Assembly: GCF_009834345.1 (NCBI RefSeq)
Contig: NZ_CP035042.1
Location: 2,170,001 to 2,234,000, forward strand
Direction of reading: 5' to 3'
Length of the DNA: 64,000 nt
From: Billgrantia tianxiuensis
GTDB taxonomy: Bacteria; Pseudomonadota; Gammaproteobacteria; Pseudomonadales; Halomonadaceae
Position numbers and translations under genes: made by a program. Positions 21,931-30,950 of this stretch are shown here, in pieces (position 1 is the first letter of the stretch; every line of letters starts with the position of its first letter). A model generated the notes under the pieces. The model was not told the DNA's origin, did not search any database, and worked only from the letters and a program-made list of their open reading frames with translations.

Positions 21931-22914
21931 CTAACTCTCGCCTGGCGACGGGTGCTTGACCAATTCCGGTGGCACCCAGACGGAGATGATGAAGCCCTCA
22001 TCTGGATCGAAGCGGGCGGGATCAAGCAGGGCGTTGCCGTACTCATGCATGAACCATTCGGTGACAGCAGGCGAATAAAGCTGGTCGATCCGTGTGGTGA
22101 TCTTTTTCCGTGCTTTGGTGAGCATCGCTTCTAACGACTGCTTTCCCTGATAAGCCGTGGTCAATTTACGTCGCGCTGGGTAGCCCAAATCGGAGACATA
22201 GACGGCATAACTATCGGACTCAGGCCCATAGCGACGGACCCGCACTTTTAGCTTTGGAGGGCGGAGTGCGTCGAAGCGCGCATTGATCTCGGCGAGTTTT
22301 GCCTTGATTTCCTCGTCGGATAAAGGAGGGGCATGCGGTAGCACATCGGGAACTTCATCAAGTAACTCGGGGTGGAGCTGCCGCGACACGGTGTCGGCGT
22401 AATCATGAAAGGTCAGGAACTTGGCTGGCAATTCGGCCAGCCATTTCTCACGGAGAGCCAAGGCCTCCGCCTTCGCTCCCTCTTCACCGTATTTCCGAAC
22501 CGAGAAACGGCGACGCTTCATGCGTCCTTGGGTGCACAAGTAGACACGCCACTCACCGGCGGCGCCGGTATCCGTGCGGTACACTCCTGAAATGCCGCTT
22601 TTGTTGTTCTTGCGTATTTGGGTGGCCTTCTCCCGGTTGATGGTTGGGGGAAATGCGGCAGTGATGGCATCCCGATAGGCGCGCGCCATGGCTTCGGCGG
22701 CATCAGCCGAGCCATACACTTGATCCTTGAACAGTCGATTGATGCGATGTGTGTAGCGCCGGATGTCCACGCACCAACCCCCTAGACGATGTCCCTTGGG
22801 TTCTTCGCGCCTCAAGGCGTAGTCGGACATGCTGAGCGCATTGTCCTGTTCCGGTGGAAGGACAGTCTCGGCAGGGAGTGTGGGTAAAGAGGATGGGTCG
22901 TTCATGATATTCAT
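21931..22914 (-). CDS. AP2/ERF-like DNA-binding protein with about three AP2 repeats
   Basis: 327 residues. Seen: a central AP2-type domain at about residues 107-165, with the pattern KNNKSGISGVYR...GEWRVYL...RRRFSVRKYGEEGAKAEALALREKWL that is diagnostic of the family, an N-terminal partial copy (about 46-88, GWCVDIRR...RLFKDQVYGSADAAEAMARAYRDAI), and a third weaker copy (about 220-275, LKVRVRRYG...YAVYVSDLGYPARRKLTTAYQGKQSLEAML). Bacterial AP2 domains usually occur with HNH homing nucleases or phage integrases; no nuclease domain is seen here. It is divergent from vgrG across a 197-base region with a palindrome, which suggests but does not prove regulation of the island. Confidence 0.8.
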   Translation of the reverse strand: MNIMNDPSSLPTLPAETVLPPEQDNALSMSDYALRREEPKGHRLGGWCVDIRRYTHRINRLFKDQVYGSADAAEAMARAYRDAITAAFPPTINREKATQIRKNNKSGISGVYRTDTGAAGEWRVYLCTQGRMKRRRFSVRKYGEEGAKAEALALREKWLAELPAKFLTFHDYADTVSRQLHPELLDEVPDVLPHAPPLSDEEIKAKLAEINARFDALRPPKLKVRVRRYGPESDSYAVYVSDLGYPARRKLTTAYQGKQSLEAMLTKARKKITTRIDQLYSPAVTEWFMHEYGNALLDPARFDPDEGFIISVWVPPELVKHPSPGES

Positions 22915-22985
22915 TGAACCAATTTCATTCTATGAGGGCAATGCTGAAGTATTTTTAGGGGGTTGGATGGCAGATTCTGGTGGGG

Positions 22986-23003
22986 TGTAAGATATGGCTT
23001 ACA
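22986..23003. promoter_or_regulatory. 18-bp palindrome in the AP2-vgrG intergenic region
   Basis: TGTAAG-N6-CTTACA, a perfect inverted repeat, with a second GGCTTACA copy at 23019-23026 as a direct repeat. It resembles a TyrR box (TGTAAA-N6-TTTACA) but could equally be an operator for the AP2 protein. The remaining bases of 22915-23111 show no gene. Confidence 0.45.
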
Positions 23004-23111
23004 AATAATCGGGAAGTTGGCTTACACGCGACGCGTTGAGTTGCCGATTGGGCTTCGCTATCGTTGAAACTTCTTTTAAAGAATAACACCCTGCCGCAGG
23101 GAGGCTGACGT

Positions 23112-25219
23112 ATGGCGGATGCCACGGGGCTGCAGTTCACCCTTCATTTGTTGGGGGGCGACGAGCTGGACTTGGCCGTCACCTCCTTCAAGCACCACGA
23201 ACACCTCTCGAGGCCTTTTTGTCTGGAGGTCAAGTTTGCCAGCCGGCACGGCGACCTGTCGCCCCTCGACTGGCTGGATCGCAATGCCAGCTTGCGCATT
23301 TACCAGGACGGTCAGGAGTTGCGCCGTATCAACGGTATCGTAGCGGCTTTCCACCGTGGCGACCGGGGGCATCGGCGCACCTACTATGAAGTCACGATTC
23401 GTCCTGCGTTATGGCGGTTGTTCCTGCAGCAAAACTGTCGCATTTTCCAGCATGTCACGCCCCAGCAGATCATTCAGACACTGTGTGAGGAGAGTGGTAT
23501 ACAGGAAGTTGCCTTCGCGCTGACTCGCGACTGGCAGGAGCGAGAGTTCTGCGTGCAATATCGCGAGGATTCGCTGAGCTTTATCGAACGCCTGGCAGCT
23601 GAAGAAGGCGCGATTTACTTTCACGAGATGGAAGGAGACATCCACCGGGTGGTCTTCTGTGATCACCCTCAATTGCTGGCCCAGCTGGGAGAGCGTACTT
23701 ATCATGGGCGTAGTGGAGGGAATGCCCCTCAGCGCCATCTTCGCAAGCTGATCCAGGCCTCTCAGATCAAACCGTCGAGTGCGACCCTGGAAGACCTGAC
23801 TTTCAAACATCCGGGTCATGAGCAGATTCATCGTTACGACGAGCCGAAGCTGTCTGCCCATGGCCAGCGGGATGGCTATGAATACTACGACTATCCCGGT
23901 CGCTTCAAGCGGGATGCCTCGGGAGTGCCCTATACCCGGATTCGTCTGGAGCACCTGCGCAATGAAGCCTACCTGGCTCGGGCAGAGAGCGATCTGCCCG
24001 AGCTGTGCCCAGGAAAGCGCTTCACGCTGGAAGCGCATGACATCGACGAGTTCAACAGCGACTGGCAAGTGGTAGGTGTCGTGCACACGGGCACCCAGCC
24101 TCAGGCCGTGGCGGAGGAGGCGGTAGGCATCACCAGTGCCGACCGCTCGGGTATGGTCGATGCCACCCATTACGAGAACGATCTGGTCCTGATTCCCGGC
24201 GACCGGGCCTGGCGACCTGCTCCCAATCCCAAGCCGCGTGTCGAAGGGCCACAGATTGCCACGGTGGTGGGACCCGAGTCGGAAGAAATCTACACGGACG
24301 AATATGGTCGGGTGAAGCTGCGCTTCCATTGGGATCGTGACGGTACACCGGATGAGCGAGCCAGTGCCTGGGTGCGCGTTTCCCAGGGCTGGGCGGGCGG
24401 TAGCTACGGCATGCTGGCGCTACCGCGTATCGGGCACTCGGTGGTCGTCGACTGGCTGGAGGCCGACCCCGACCAGCCGTTGATTACCGGGCGTGTCTAT
24501 GATGCTCGTAATCTCACGCCTTATCCGTTGCCGCAGCACAAGACCCGTACCACGATCCGCACCCAGACCCATAAGGGCGTTGGCTTCAATGAACTTAGGT
24601 TTGAAGACGAACAAGGCAGCGAAGAAATCTACCTGCATGCCAGCGTGACCACAATACCGTCATCCAGCACGACGAAACGCACAGCATCGGCAATAACCGT
24701 AGCAAGTCGGTGGCGGTGGATCAATCCGAGAGCATCGGGCAGGACAAGAGTTCGCGTGTAGGCCGCGACCACACGGAGAGCATCGCCCAAGACGTCAAGA
24801 AAGACGTTGGGCGGGATGTTTACTACAGCGTGGGCCAGAGCCAGAAAGAGCGCTATGGCAAGGATGTGCTCCAACAGATTGGCAACACCTTGAAGCAGGA
24901 CATTCACGCCGATCACTTGGTCAATGTCGGCCGTAACGTCAACGAACGGGTGCAGGGCCAATACGTGTTGGAAGTCACCGACTCCATCACCAACAATACG
25001 CGCCACCACAAGCTCATGGCCTTCGAGCGCTTCGAAATCCGAGGGCCAGGCGGCAAGATCACCCTGGATGCCGCCGGGATCACTCTCGAGGCGCCCAACA
25101 TTCGCATCAAGGGCAACCTCACCACCGGTGGCTCTGGCTCCTCCAGCGTGCCGACGCTCTCGGGAGCGGCCAACGAAGCGCTGCCGCTTTGTGAAGAGTG
25201 CGAGAAGCTCAAGACATAG
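23112..25219 (+). CDS. vgrG: Type VI secretion spike protein VgrG, one frameshift
   Basis: About 702 residues after restoring one C at 24641-24642 (GCATGCCAGC for GCATGCCCAGC); the frames join as EEIYLHAQRDHNTVIQHDETHSIG. VgrG trimers cap the Hcp tube and carry effectors. Seen: the N-terminal gp27-like part, the mid-protein FHWDRDGTPDERASAWVRVSQGWAGG motif, the gp5-like OB fold, and a C-terminal beta-helix with repeated SIGQD/NVGRNV stretches ending in a Cys-containing tail. A GGGAGG site precedes the ATG. No other T6SS structural genes are present, so it is an orphan VgrG island. Confidence 0.93.
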
Positions 25220-25238
25220 GCGGATTAGGAGAGCCAGG

Positions 25239-25499
25239 ATGGCCCAACCCATTGCTCGTCTCGGTGACAAGGTGGTCTGCCCCCAACACGGCCCGGGGGA
25301 AATCGTACAAGGTGGGCAAAGCCGTATCGATGGCCGCCCGGTCGCCCGGCTGGGCGACCCATGCTCCTGTGGAGGGACCATCGTACAAGGCTCGTCCCAG
25401 GCCTCTGACAACGGCCGTCCGATCGCCTATCTCGGCTGCAAGATCAGCTGCGGTGGCAGTATCGTCAGCGGCTCGCCCACGGCCAAGGTGATGCCATGA
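25239..25499 (+). CDS. PAAR domain protein (T6SS spike tip)
   Basis: 86 residues. PAAR proteins sharpen the VgrG tip and can recruit effectors. Seen: MAQPIARLGDKVVCPQHGPGEIV with the metal-binding Cys-His pair, a second repeat VARLGDPCSCGGTIV, and a third SYLGCKISCGGSIVSG-like block (residues about 68-80), the classical PAAR repeat pattern with Cys ligands. TTAGGAGA precedes the start. The stop overlaps the next gene's start in an ATGA, so translation is coupled to the adaptor. Confidence 0.93.
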   Translation: MAQPIARLGDKVVCPQHGPGEIVQGGQSRIDGRPVARLGDPCSCGGTIVQGSSQASDNGRPIAYLGCKISCGGSIVSGSPTAKVMP

Positions 25500-26845
25500 G
25501 CGAGTACGGCCCCTGGGTAGGGCGCTGCTACTTCCGCGAGTGGCTGGGGCGGCCAAAGGACGATCCTTTCGTCGAGTCTCGCTTCAAGGATTACGCCTGC
25601 TTTGCCGCCGTGTGGACGGACTCTCAGGCCGGTTTCCTCGATAGCGTCACATGCCACCTCGAAGCCCAAGGCTACGTCTTCACCTGGGCCGAGGACGTGC
25701 TGCCGATCATCGCCTGGATGACCCGGCACGGCTATCACGCGGAGGTCGAGTCGTTGTCGCCGCGCGTGAATGCCGAGCATCGCATCGAACTGGGGGCCAT
25801 GATCCGTACGGGCGAAGACGGCCAGCCGCTGCCCGAAGTCGATCCAGTGCTCATTACCCGCCACCAGGTACCCGAGTTGCCAGACCAGGCGGACGCGCCG
25901 TTCTGGGAGCGGGCGTGGATCGCTCCGGAACTCGAAGCGCTACTGTTCGGCCAGCCTGAAGGCCGAGAGGCCTCCCTCAACACCTACTTCCTGGTCGACG
26001 CGGCGCTGAGCAAGAACATTGTCGGCACTTTCGATCTGGAAGCCGTCGACGTGCCGGTCCAGTGTCTGTTCGAAGGTGAGGGCAGCGAGGCGCAGAAGGC
26101 TTCCGCCCCCTACCTGATCGATCTGGCTCTACCTCAGGGCGCCGGTCAGGATGCTGACCTCGTGCCCCGTTTCCACAAGGACCTGTTTGCCCGCCATTGG
26201 GCGCAGGAGACAGGTATCGTGATTCGCACCGCGGCCACCTTCGACGCGACCTGGCGGCACTGCCAAGCGCACCTGAAGGTGCCGGTAGAAGGGGAGTCGC
26301 GCCAGTTGTTCCTGCGCTACTGGCACCCCGAAACCCTGGATACCTTGCTGCCGGTGCTGGAGCGGGGCGATGCCTATCAGCTACTCCGAGGCATGCAGCT
26401 GATCTACCCCAGGGAAGGGGAGGTCGTGCATGCCCAGCTCAATCCCGAGCTGGAGCTCGATGCTTCCGTTGAAGACCAGCCTTTTACCTTGAAGGGGGCT
26501 TACCGAGAAGCCTTTCAGCGCCTCGTCGACCGGCGATTCATTGCGGAGATCGAGAAAAAGCTGTTGAGCGCGTTGCCGCACACCGATCAGGAAGTGCGCC
26601 AACGTGTTACTGATACCGTGCCAAGCATGCTGCGCTACATTCGTGAGCGCTCCGGTGGAGCGCCCGTTGCTTTTGGCACATGCTTCGAACTCTCGCTTCT
26701 TGTGCTACTTCTCGGCCCGGCGGCACAGGACTTACTGGAAGCGCCGCTACTCAATGAGCGACTCGTGCCAGTAGAGCAACGGGTCGCCCTTGCTCGTGAG
26801 TGGTACTTGGAAACGCTGACCTACCATATGGAAAAGAGGGCGTGA
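25496..26845 (+). CDS. DUF4123 T6SS adaptor protein (Tap/TEC), copy 1
   Basis: 449 residues. DUF4123 proteins load effectors onto VgrG and stay in the cytoplasm. Seen: an N-terminal domain of about 100 residues that is nearly copied in the second adaptor at 28103 (shared FKDY, AGFLD, EAQGYV, TWAEDVLP, GYHAEV), then the DUF4123 core starting near residue 160 (LNTYFLVDAALSKN ... APYLIDLA), and a helical C-terminus. The N-terminal domain is an addition outside the core. Start ATGA overlaps the PAAR stop; the next gene begins 1 base after its stop. Confidence 0.83.
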   Translation: MSEYGPWVGRCYFREWLGRPKDDPFVESRFKDYACFAAVWTDSQAGFLDSVTCHLEAQGYVFTWAEDVLPIIAWMTRHGYHAEVESLSPRVNAEHRIELGAMIRTGEDGQPLPEVDPVLITRHQVPELPDQADAPFWERAWIAPELEALLFGQPEGREASLNTYFLVDAALSKNIVGTFDLEAVDVPVQCLFEGEGSEAQKASAPYLIDLALPQGAGQDADLVPRFHKDLFARHWAQETGIVIRTAATFDATWRHCQAHLKVPVEGESRQLFLRYWHPETLDTLLPVLERGDAYQLLRGMQLIYPREGEVVHAQLNPELELDASVEDQPFTLKGAYREAFQRLVDRRFIAEIEKKLLSALPHTDQEVRQRVTDTVPSMLRYIRERSGGAPVAFGTCFELSLLVLLLGPAAQDLLEAPLLNERLVPVEQRVALAREWYLETLTYHMEKRA

Positions 26846-26846
26846 C

Positions 26847-27467
26847 ATGGCTGCACCAGTAGCAGCACCAGCAGCAGGTGTTTATATTGCGGGGGCGGCC
26901 TTACTGGCTGGTGCCGCCTATCTGATGACTCCGGCGGGACAGCGCACCACGGCTTCCTTGGGTGAGGCTGTGGCCGACGGTGCCGGTAGTGCCATCGATA
27001 GTATTGTCAACCTGTTTTCGGGAAAAAAGACAGAAGAGCAAAGCGAATCAGTGCCTGTCGCCGGCACGACCACCACGACGAGGCCATGTGATGGTCCTCA
27101 TGGGGGAAGGATACAGGTGCAAGGTTATGTGCCACGCATCGATCCTCATCCATTAGAGCTATCTTGGCCGTGGAACCGTGAATGTGTACCTCCGTTACGG
27201 CCAGAAGGGCTGAGCGCTGTATCGGGGGTTTTACTTCCACAGGTTGCGGCGATTTCCTATGAGTCTGCAGGTTATCGTGGCCAGGCTTTTTCCAAGATGA
27301 GTAAACACATACGAGACTCTCCTTCAGAGGGGTTTCTTGCAGGGCATAGGGTTGGGTGGGGTATTCATCCTGCGACAAGGCAAGCTGTGCGTAATCTTAG
27401 AGCAGGGCCGGATGCACCCCGTGTGGACCTAGAGGTCCACCGGGGACGTGCATTCGGTGTTAGGTGA
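26847..27467 (+). CDS. Candidate T6SS effector with N-terminal hydrophobic helix (toxin 1)
   Basis: 206 residues. An N-terminal alanine-rich region with a hydrophobic helix (about 11-29, YIAGAALLAGAAYL) resembles the membrane-insertion segment of many T6SS cargo proteins. A short linker is followed by a compact C-terminal domain from about residue 80, starting CDGPHGGRIQVQGYVP and ending RVDLEVHRGRAFG. I do not recognise a catalytic signature with confidence. Placement between a DUF4123 adaptor and a small acidic gene identifies it as the effector of a classic adaptor-effector-immunity trio. Activity is not known from sequence. Confidence 0.62.
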   Translation: MAAPVAAPAAGVYIAGAALLAGAAYLMTPAGQRTTASLGEAVADGAGSAIDSIVNLFSGKKTEEQSESVPVAGTTTTTRPCDGPHGGRIQVQGYVPRIDPHPLELSWPWNRECVPPLRPEGLSAVSGVLLPQVAAISYESAGYRGQAFSKMSKHIRDSPSEGFLAGHRVGWGIHPATRQAVRNLRAGPDAPRVDLEVHRGRAFGVR

Positions 27468-27472
27468 TTATA

Positions 27473-28090
27473 ATGATAGAAATGTTTTTAGATGACCCTA
27501 AATTTCCTTTTTTTGACTACTACTGTGATGCAGATAGCTATATTCGCGCGCAAAGATACTGGCTACTTCTTCTGAGATCACTTCCTCAGTACAGCGAAGG
27601 CGAGTGGGCTCCTGTGATGCGCCCTGTTGATGTCAAGGATGACCAGAGTTCTGGGCTTGTCTTTTGGATAAGGAATGCGGTGGATAAGAAAGAGATCATT
27701 CTTCATACGGGTAGCTTCGAAGGATTTGTCCACCAGTATATGGTTGATAATGGTGGGTATACAGACGAGGAAGTCGAGCAGTTTGCCAAGGATTTTAATT
27801 ATCATCCAAGCGAGGCGGAGAAACGTGGCCTAACGTGGGATGAGGCAGAAAAAGATGCTCGATTGATGTATGAGGATTTTCTTGTCTGGGTTGAGGATGC
27901 GATTTATTTTCACCATGATGCTAGCCATCCAGAAGGAGGGGTGGAAGTTCCCGTGGAGCGTTTGATCCTGACCTCAGAAATTTCGGAGAGAGCGGAGCCT
28001 CTTGCCACTCGGGCGCTGGAGCTTTTTCTTCAGAAGGGGCCGGCGAAAGAGCGTGTGAATCGAGTTTTTTCTTCTGATCCGCAGGCTTAA
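27473..28090 (+). CDS. Candidate immunity protein for toxin 1
   Basis: 205 residues, soluble and acidic, clearly richer in A+T than the flanking adaptors, a common trait of recently acquired immunity genes. It follows the effector directly (a GTG at 27464 would overlap the effector stop, the ATG at 27473 would not). Seen: FPFFDYYCDADSYIRAQRYW at the N-terminus and several acidic stretches; no known domain is recognised. The role is inferred only from location. Confidence 0.55.
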   Translation: MIEMFLDDPKFPFFDYYCDADSYIRAQRYWLLLLRSLPQYSEGEWAPVMRPVDVKDDQSSGLVFWIRNAVDKKEIILHTGSFEGFVHQYMVDNGGYTDEEVEQFAKDFNYHPSEAEKRGLTWDEAEKDARLMYEDFLVWVEDAIYFHHDASHPEGGVEVPVERLILTSEISERAEPLATRALELFLQKGPAKERVNRVFSSDPQA

Positions 28091-28102
28091 GGCTGCTTAC
28101 TG

Positions 28103-29539
28103 ATGGAACATGCGATCTGGGGCCATGAGGCGACCCCACGAGGTGGCGCCACAAACGAGTATGGCCCCTGGATGGGACGTTGTTTCTTTCGTCAGTGGTT
28201 GGAAAAACCCTCTGGCAGCGATCCCTTTGCCGAGCCCAGCTTCAAGGATTACTCCTGCCATGCCGCCGTGTGGACTAGCTCCCGGGCGGGCTTTCTCGAC
28301 GTGGTGACGCGCTATCTCGAGACGCAGGGCTATGTCCTTACCTGGGACGAGGACGTGCTGCCGGTCGTGCAGTGGATGACCCAGTATGGCTACCATGCCG
28401 ATGCGCTGACGCTATCGCCCCGGGTCGGCCCTGAACATCTCTTGGAGATGGGAGATTTCACACGTATCGATGAATGCGGCATGCCCATCCAGGAAACCTG
28501 GCTGGGCATTGAAGACATTGCCGAGGTGGAACCCTTGGATGCCCAGTTTGGCGTCCACCCCATGAAGCATGTGCCAGACACGCTTCGTGAGCCACTGTTC
28601 GGCCAGCCAGTACCGACCGATGAGGAAGTCGAGCGGGCGGGTGGCGATACCACCAAGGTACCGCCAGTCAGAACGTTTGCTCTTCTCGATGCGGCAAAGG
28701 GACAGTGGTTGCAGGAGCGGATCGAGGAGTCTGGGCTTCCATTCCGCTGTTTGTTCACGGGCAAGGCCGGGGAGGAACTCAAGGCGGTGGCGCCTTATCT
28801 CGTCGAACTGGCCGAAGAGAACGATTTCACCCGTCAGCTCTTCAGCCGTTCGGGCTTTCCCTCTGACCTGTGGGACAGGGAGCCCGGCATTTTCATCCGC
28901 TCACGCGGCACGCTGGAAGAGCTGTGGAAGCATTGCCGCAAGTTCACTCGGGTGCGTGACGCCCAAGGCAGATGGTTTCATTTACGATTCTGGGAAAGCC
29001 GCTACGCAGTGGCCTACTACCAAGCCATCGTGCATGACCGCGAACGCGTCCAGCATTGGTTCCTGTGTGGCGGTGCGGCTCCACTCTCCATCATGGCGGT
29101 TTGTACGCGGCGCAGGTGCGCCTGGGTGTTCGCTCCCAGCGAAGAACTCCCGCCCCAGCGGCCACGAGCCCCTTTCCTGTACGCCGAGCAAGAGCGAGAG
29201 GCATTCGTCCAGGTCAGAAAACAAGACTTCGCCTGGAAGCTGGATAAATACCTGAGCGAACGATTTTCGGACTTCTCCGCCAATCGCGATGACGAGCGGC
29301 AGGGAATTGCTATCTCCTTGATCGACGAAGCGCAGCGCTTCGGTATGGAGGTCGAGCGCGCCGTCGCCGATTTTGCCTTGGCCAGTATGATGCTGGGTCG
29401 ACCACTCGCCGATGAACCGGCCCTGAAGCGCTTGCTGGATGCCAACATGAACGCACTGAACAAAGGTCAGTTGCTGCTGCGAGCCGTGCAGGAATTGAAC
29501 GACGAAGAACGAAAAACGATAAGGAGCCATGATGGCTGA
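28103..29539 (+). CDS. DUF4123 T6SS adaptor protein (Tap/TEC), copy 2
   Basis: 478 residues. Paralogue of the adaptor at 25496: the same N-terminal domain (GPWMGRCFFRQWL, FKDYSCHAAVW, AGFLDVVTRYLETQGYVLTWDEDVLP) followed by a DUF4123 core (TFALLDAAKGQW ... APYLVELA). It has about 25 extra residues at the N-terminus and a longer C-terminus. The ribosome-binding site is weak, and the exact start is uncertain. Its last 8 bases overlap the start region of the second effector. Duplication of the module is the likely origin. Confidence 0.82.
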   Translation: MEHAIWGHEATPRGGATNEYGPWMGRCFFRQWLEKPSGSDPFAEPSFKDYSCHAAVWTSSRAGFLDVVTRYLETQGYVLTWDEDVLPVVQWMTQYGYHADALTLSPRVGPEHLLEMGDFTRIDECGMPIQETWLGIEDIAEVEPLDAQFGVHPMKHVPDTLREPLFGQPVPTDEEVERAGGDTTKVPPVRTFALLDAAKGQWLQERIEESGLPFRCLFTGKAGEELKAVAPYLVELAEENDFTRQLFSRSGFPSDLWDREPGIFIRSRGTLEELWKHCRKFTRVRDAQGRWFHLRFWESRYAVAYYQAIVHDRERVQHWFLCGGAAPLSIMAVCTRRRCAWVFAPSEELPPQRPRAPFLYAEQEREAFVQVRKQDFAWKLDKYLSERFSDFSANRDDERQGIAISLIDEAQRFGMEVERAVADFALASMMLGRPLADEPALKRLLDANMNALNKGQLLLRAVQELNDEERKTIRSHDG

Positions 29540-30950
29540 GTTTTCGACGACTCAGAGAGTCTGCGACCCCGTGTTGCCCTGCCAGCGCGGCAACCTCTTC
29601 CTCAACGCGCTGCCGCTCGAAGCGGACAGCCCGGTGTTGATGTGCACGGTCAACGGCAACGATACCGGTCCTTTACCGAATGGGTTGATGTACCGTCTGC
29701 CCAATAGTCTGGAGGGCACTGCCAACTCGCTCACGCTCTCCACTGGCGACAGGGACTTTACGCTGTTCGAGGAACTCGATAGCTTCCCGCGTACCCGGCC
29801 TGAGGACGTGGGCGTCTACATAGGACCCATGGAGCCCATGGATGCGGCGTCGCCGCCCCCGCCAGGTCCATCCCGAACCGAGCGGGCGTTGCATCTGCTG
29901 CGAACCTACGACATGCCCAGGGCGCTGACCCACCGCCAGGAGATCGAGACGCTCCAGCAGCGGGTGGACTTGGGTGTCGCTGACAACGACACCCATGCGG
30001 CGCTGGATTCCCTGCTGCGCCAGGTCGAAGATACTGCTCGGGAGCTGGGCTATGTCGATCCTCCTATCGGGCAAGAGGATATCTATGTCTTTGCATTGCC
30101 GAACAATTTCGCGATTCGCTTCACCGAGGGGGAGTACGACCTGGATGCCCTCTCCGAGCAACACCTGCAAAAATTCGTCATTGCCATCGCCCATGGCTTG
30201 CAGCTCATCGACGAGGCATCGGGACTTCAAGCGCTCACGGATGGAACGGATGGTGCGGTCGACTTTACCCTGAGAGGCACCAACTTAGTGCCGCTGGCCT
30301 TGGACCTGACCAATATGCTGCGGCGGGGTGAGAATCGCGCCTTCATACGAGAGGTAGCCAGGCTTGGTGGAAACGGTCGTATCAGCAAGGTATGGCGCAA
30401 CGCGAATGGCACGATGATGCTCTCATTCCGCGGGCAAGCTGGCATGCGACAGTTCCTGACGGCCACGGCCTATGGGGTAGGAAACGCGAAGGTCGGCATT
30501 ATCAGCACCGCCGTGCAGAACTCACAGAACTGGGCGGGCACGCTGAGTTCTGTCGGTAAGGGTGTTCCGGTAATCTCCATCGTTCTCATCGGTGCTATCG
30601 ATTATGCGGAATGGCTGGCAGCACCGGAAACCGAGTCTGAATTAAGCCACTTGATCGGAACGCTAATTGTCGATATCTCCAAGGTGGGCATTTCGGTGAT
30701 GGCGGGGGCAATTGCCGCAGCAGGAGCAGTGCTGTTTGGATGGTCGCTGATTGTAATTGTTTCTGCCGGTATAGGTGCTGGTATCGCTGTGGGTTTTGTA
30801 TTGGATACACTCGATGAGACATGGGGAGTTACACGAAAAGTTCAAGAATTGGCGAAGGAGGTCGGGTTGGGCTTAGATGTCTTTTTGAGTCGGCGTGAGT
30901 CAGGCGAGTGGAGTGCCGACCCAGCCGTCGCGGGTGGAGGCAGTTCATGA
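29532..30950 (+). CDS. Candidate T6SS pore-forming effector (toxin 2)
   Basis: 472 residues. The N-terminal 310 residues are hydrophilic and contain a cysteine-bearing opening (TTQRVCDPVLPCQRGNLF). The C-terminal third holds hydrophobic segments at about 350-370 and 395-440 (VGISVMAGAIAAAGAVLFGWSL and the glycine-rich VSAGIGAGIAVGFVL), as in pore-forming T6SS toxins. Two membrane proteins follow it, which fits immunity to a membrane-acting toxin. I chose the ATG at 29532, six bases after an AAGGAG; 29529 also possible. The stop overlaps the next start (ATGA). Function is inferred from topology and context. Confidence 0.6.
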   Translation: MAEFSTTQRVCDPVLPCQRGNLFLNALPLEADSPVLMCTVNGNDTGPLPNGLMYRLPNSLEGTANSLTLSTGDRDFTLFEELDSFPRTRPEDVGVYIGPMEPMDAASPPPPGPSRTERALHLLRTYDMPRALTHRQEIETLQQRVDLGVADNDTHAALDSLLRQVEDTARELGYVDPPIGQEDIYVFALPNNFAIRFTEGEYDLDALSEQHLQKFVIAIAHGLQLIDEASGLQALTDGTDGAVDFTLRGTNLVPLALDLTNMLRRGENRAFIREVARLGGNGRISKVWRNANGTMMLSFRGQAGMRQFLTATAYGVGNAKVGIISTAVQNSQNWAGTLSSVGKGVPVISIVLIGAIDYAEWLAAPETESELSHLIGTLIVDISKVGISVMAGAIAAAGAVLFGWSLIVIVSAGIGAGIAVGFVLDTLDETWGVTRKVQELAKEVGLGLDVFLSRRESGEWSADPAVAGGGSS

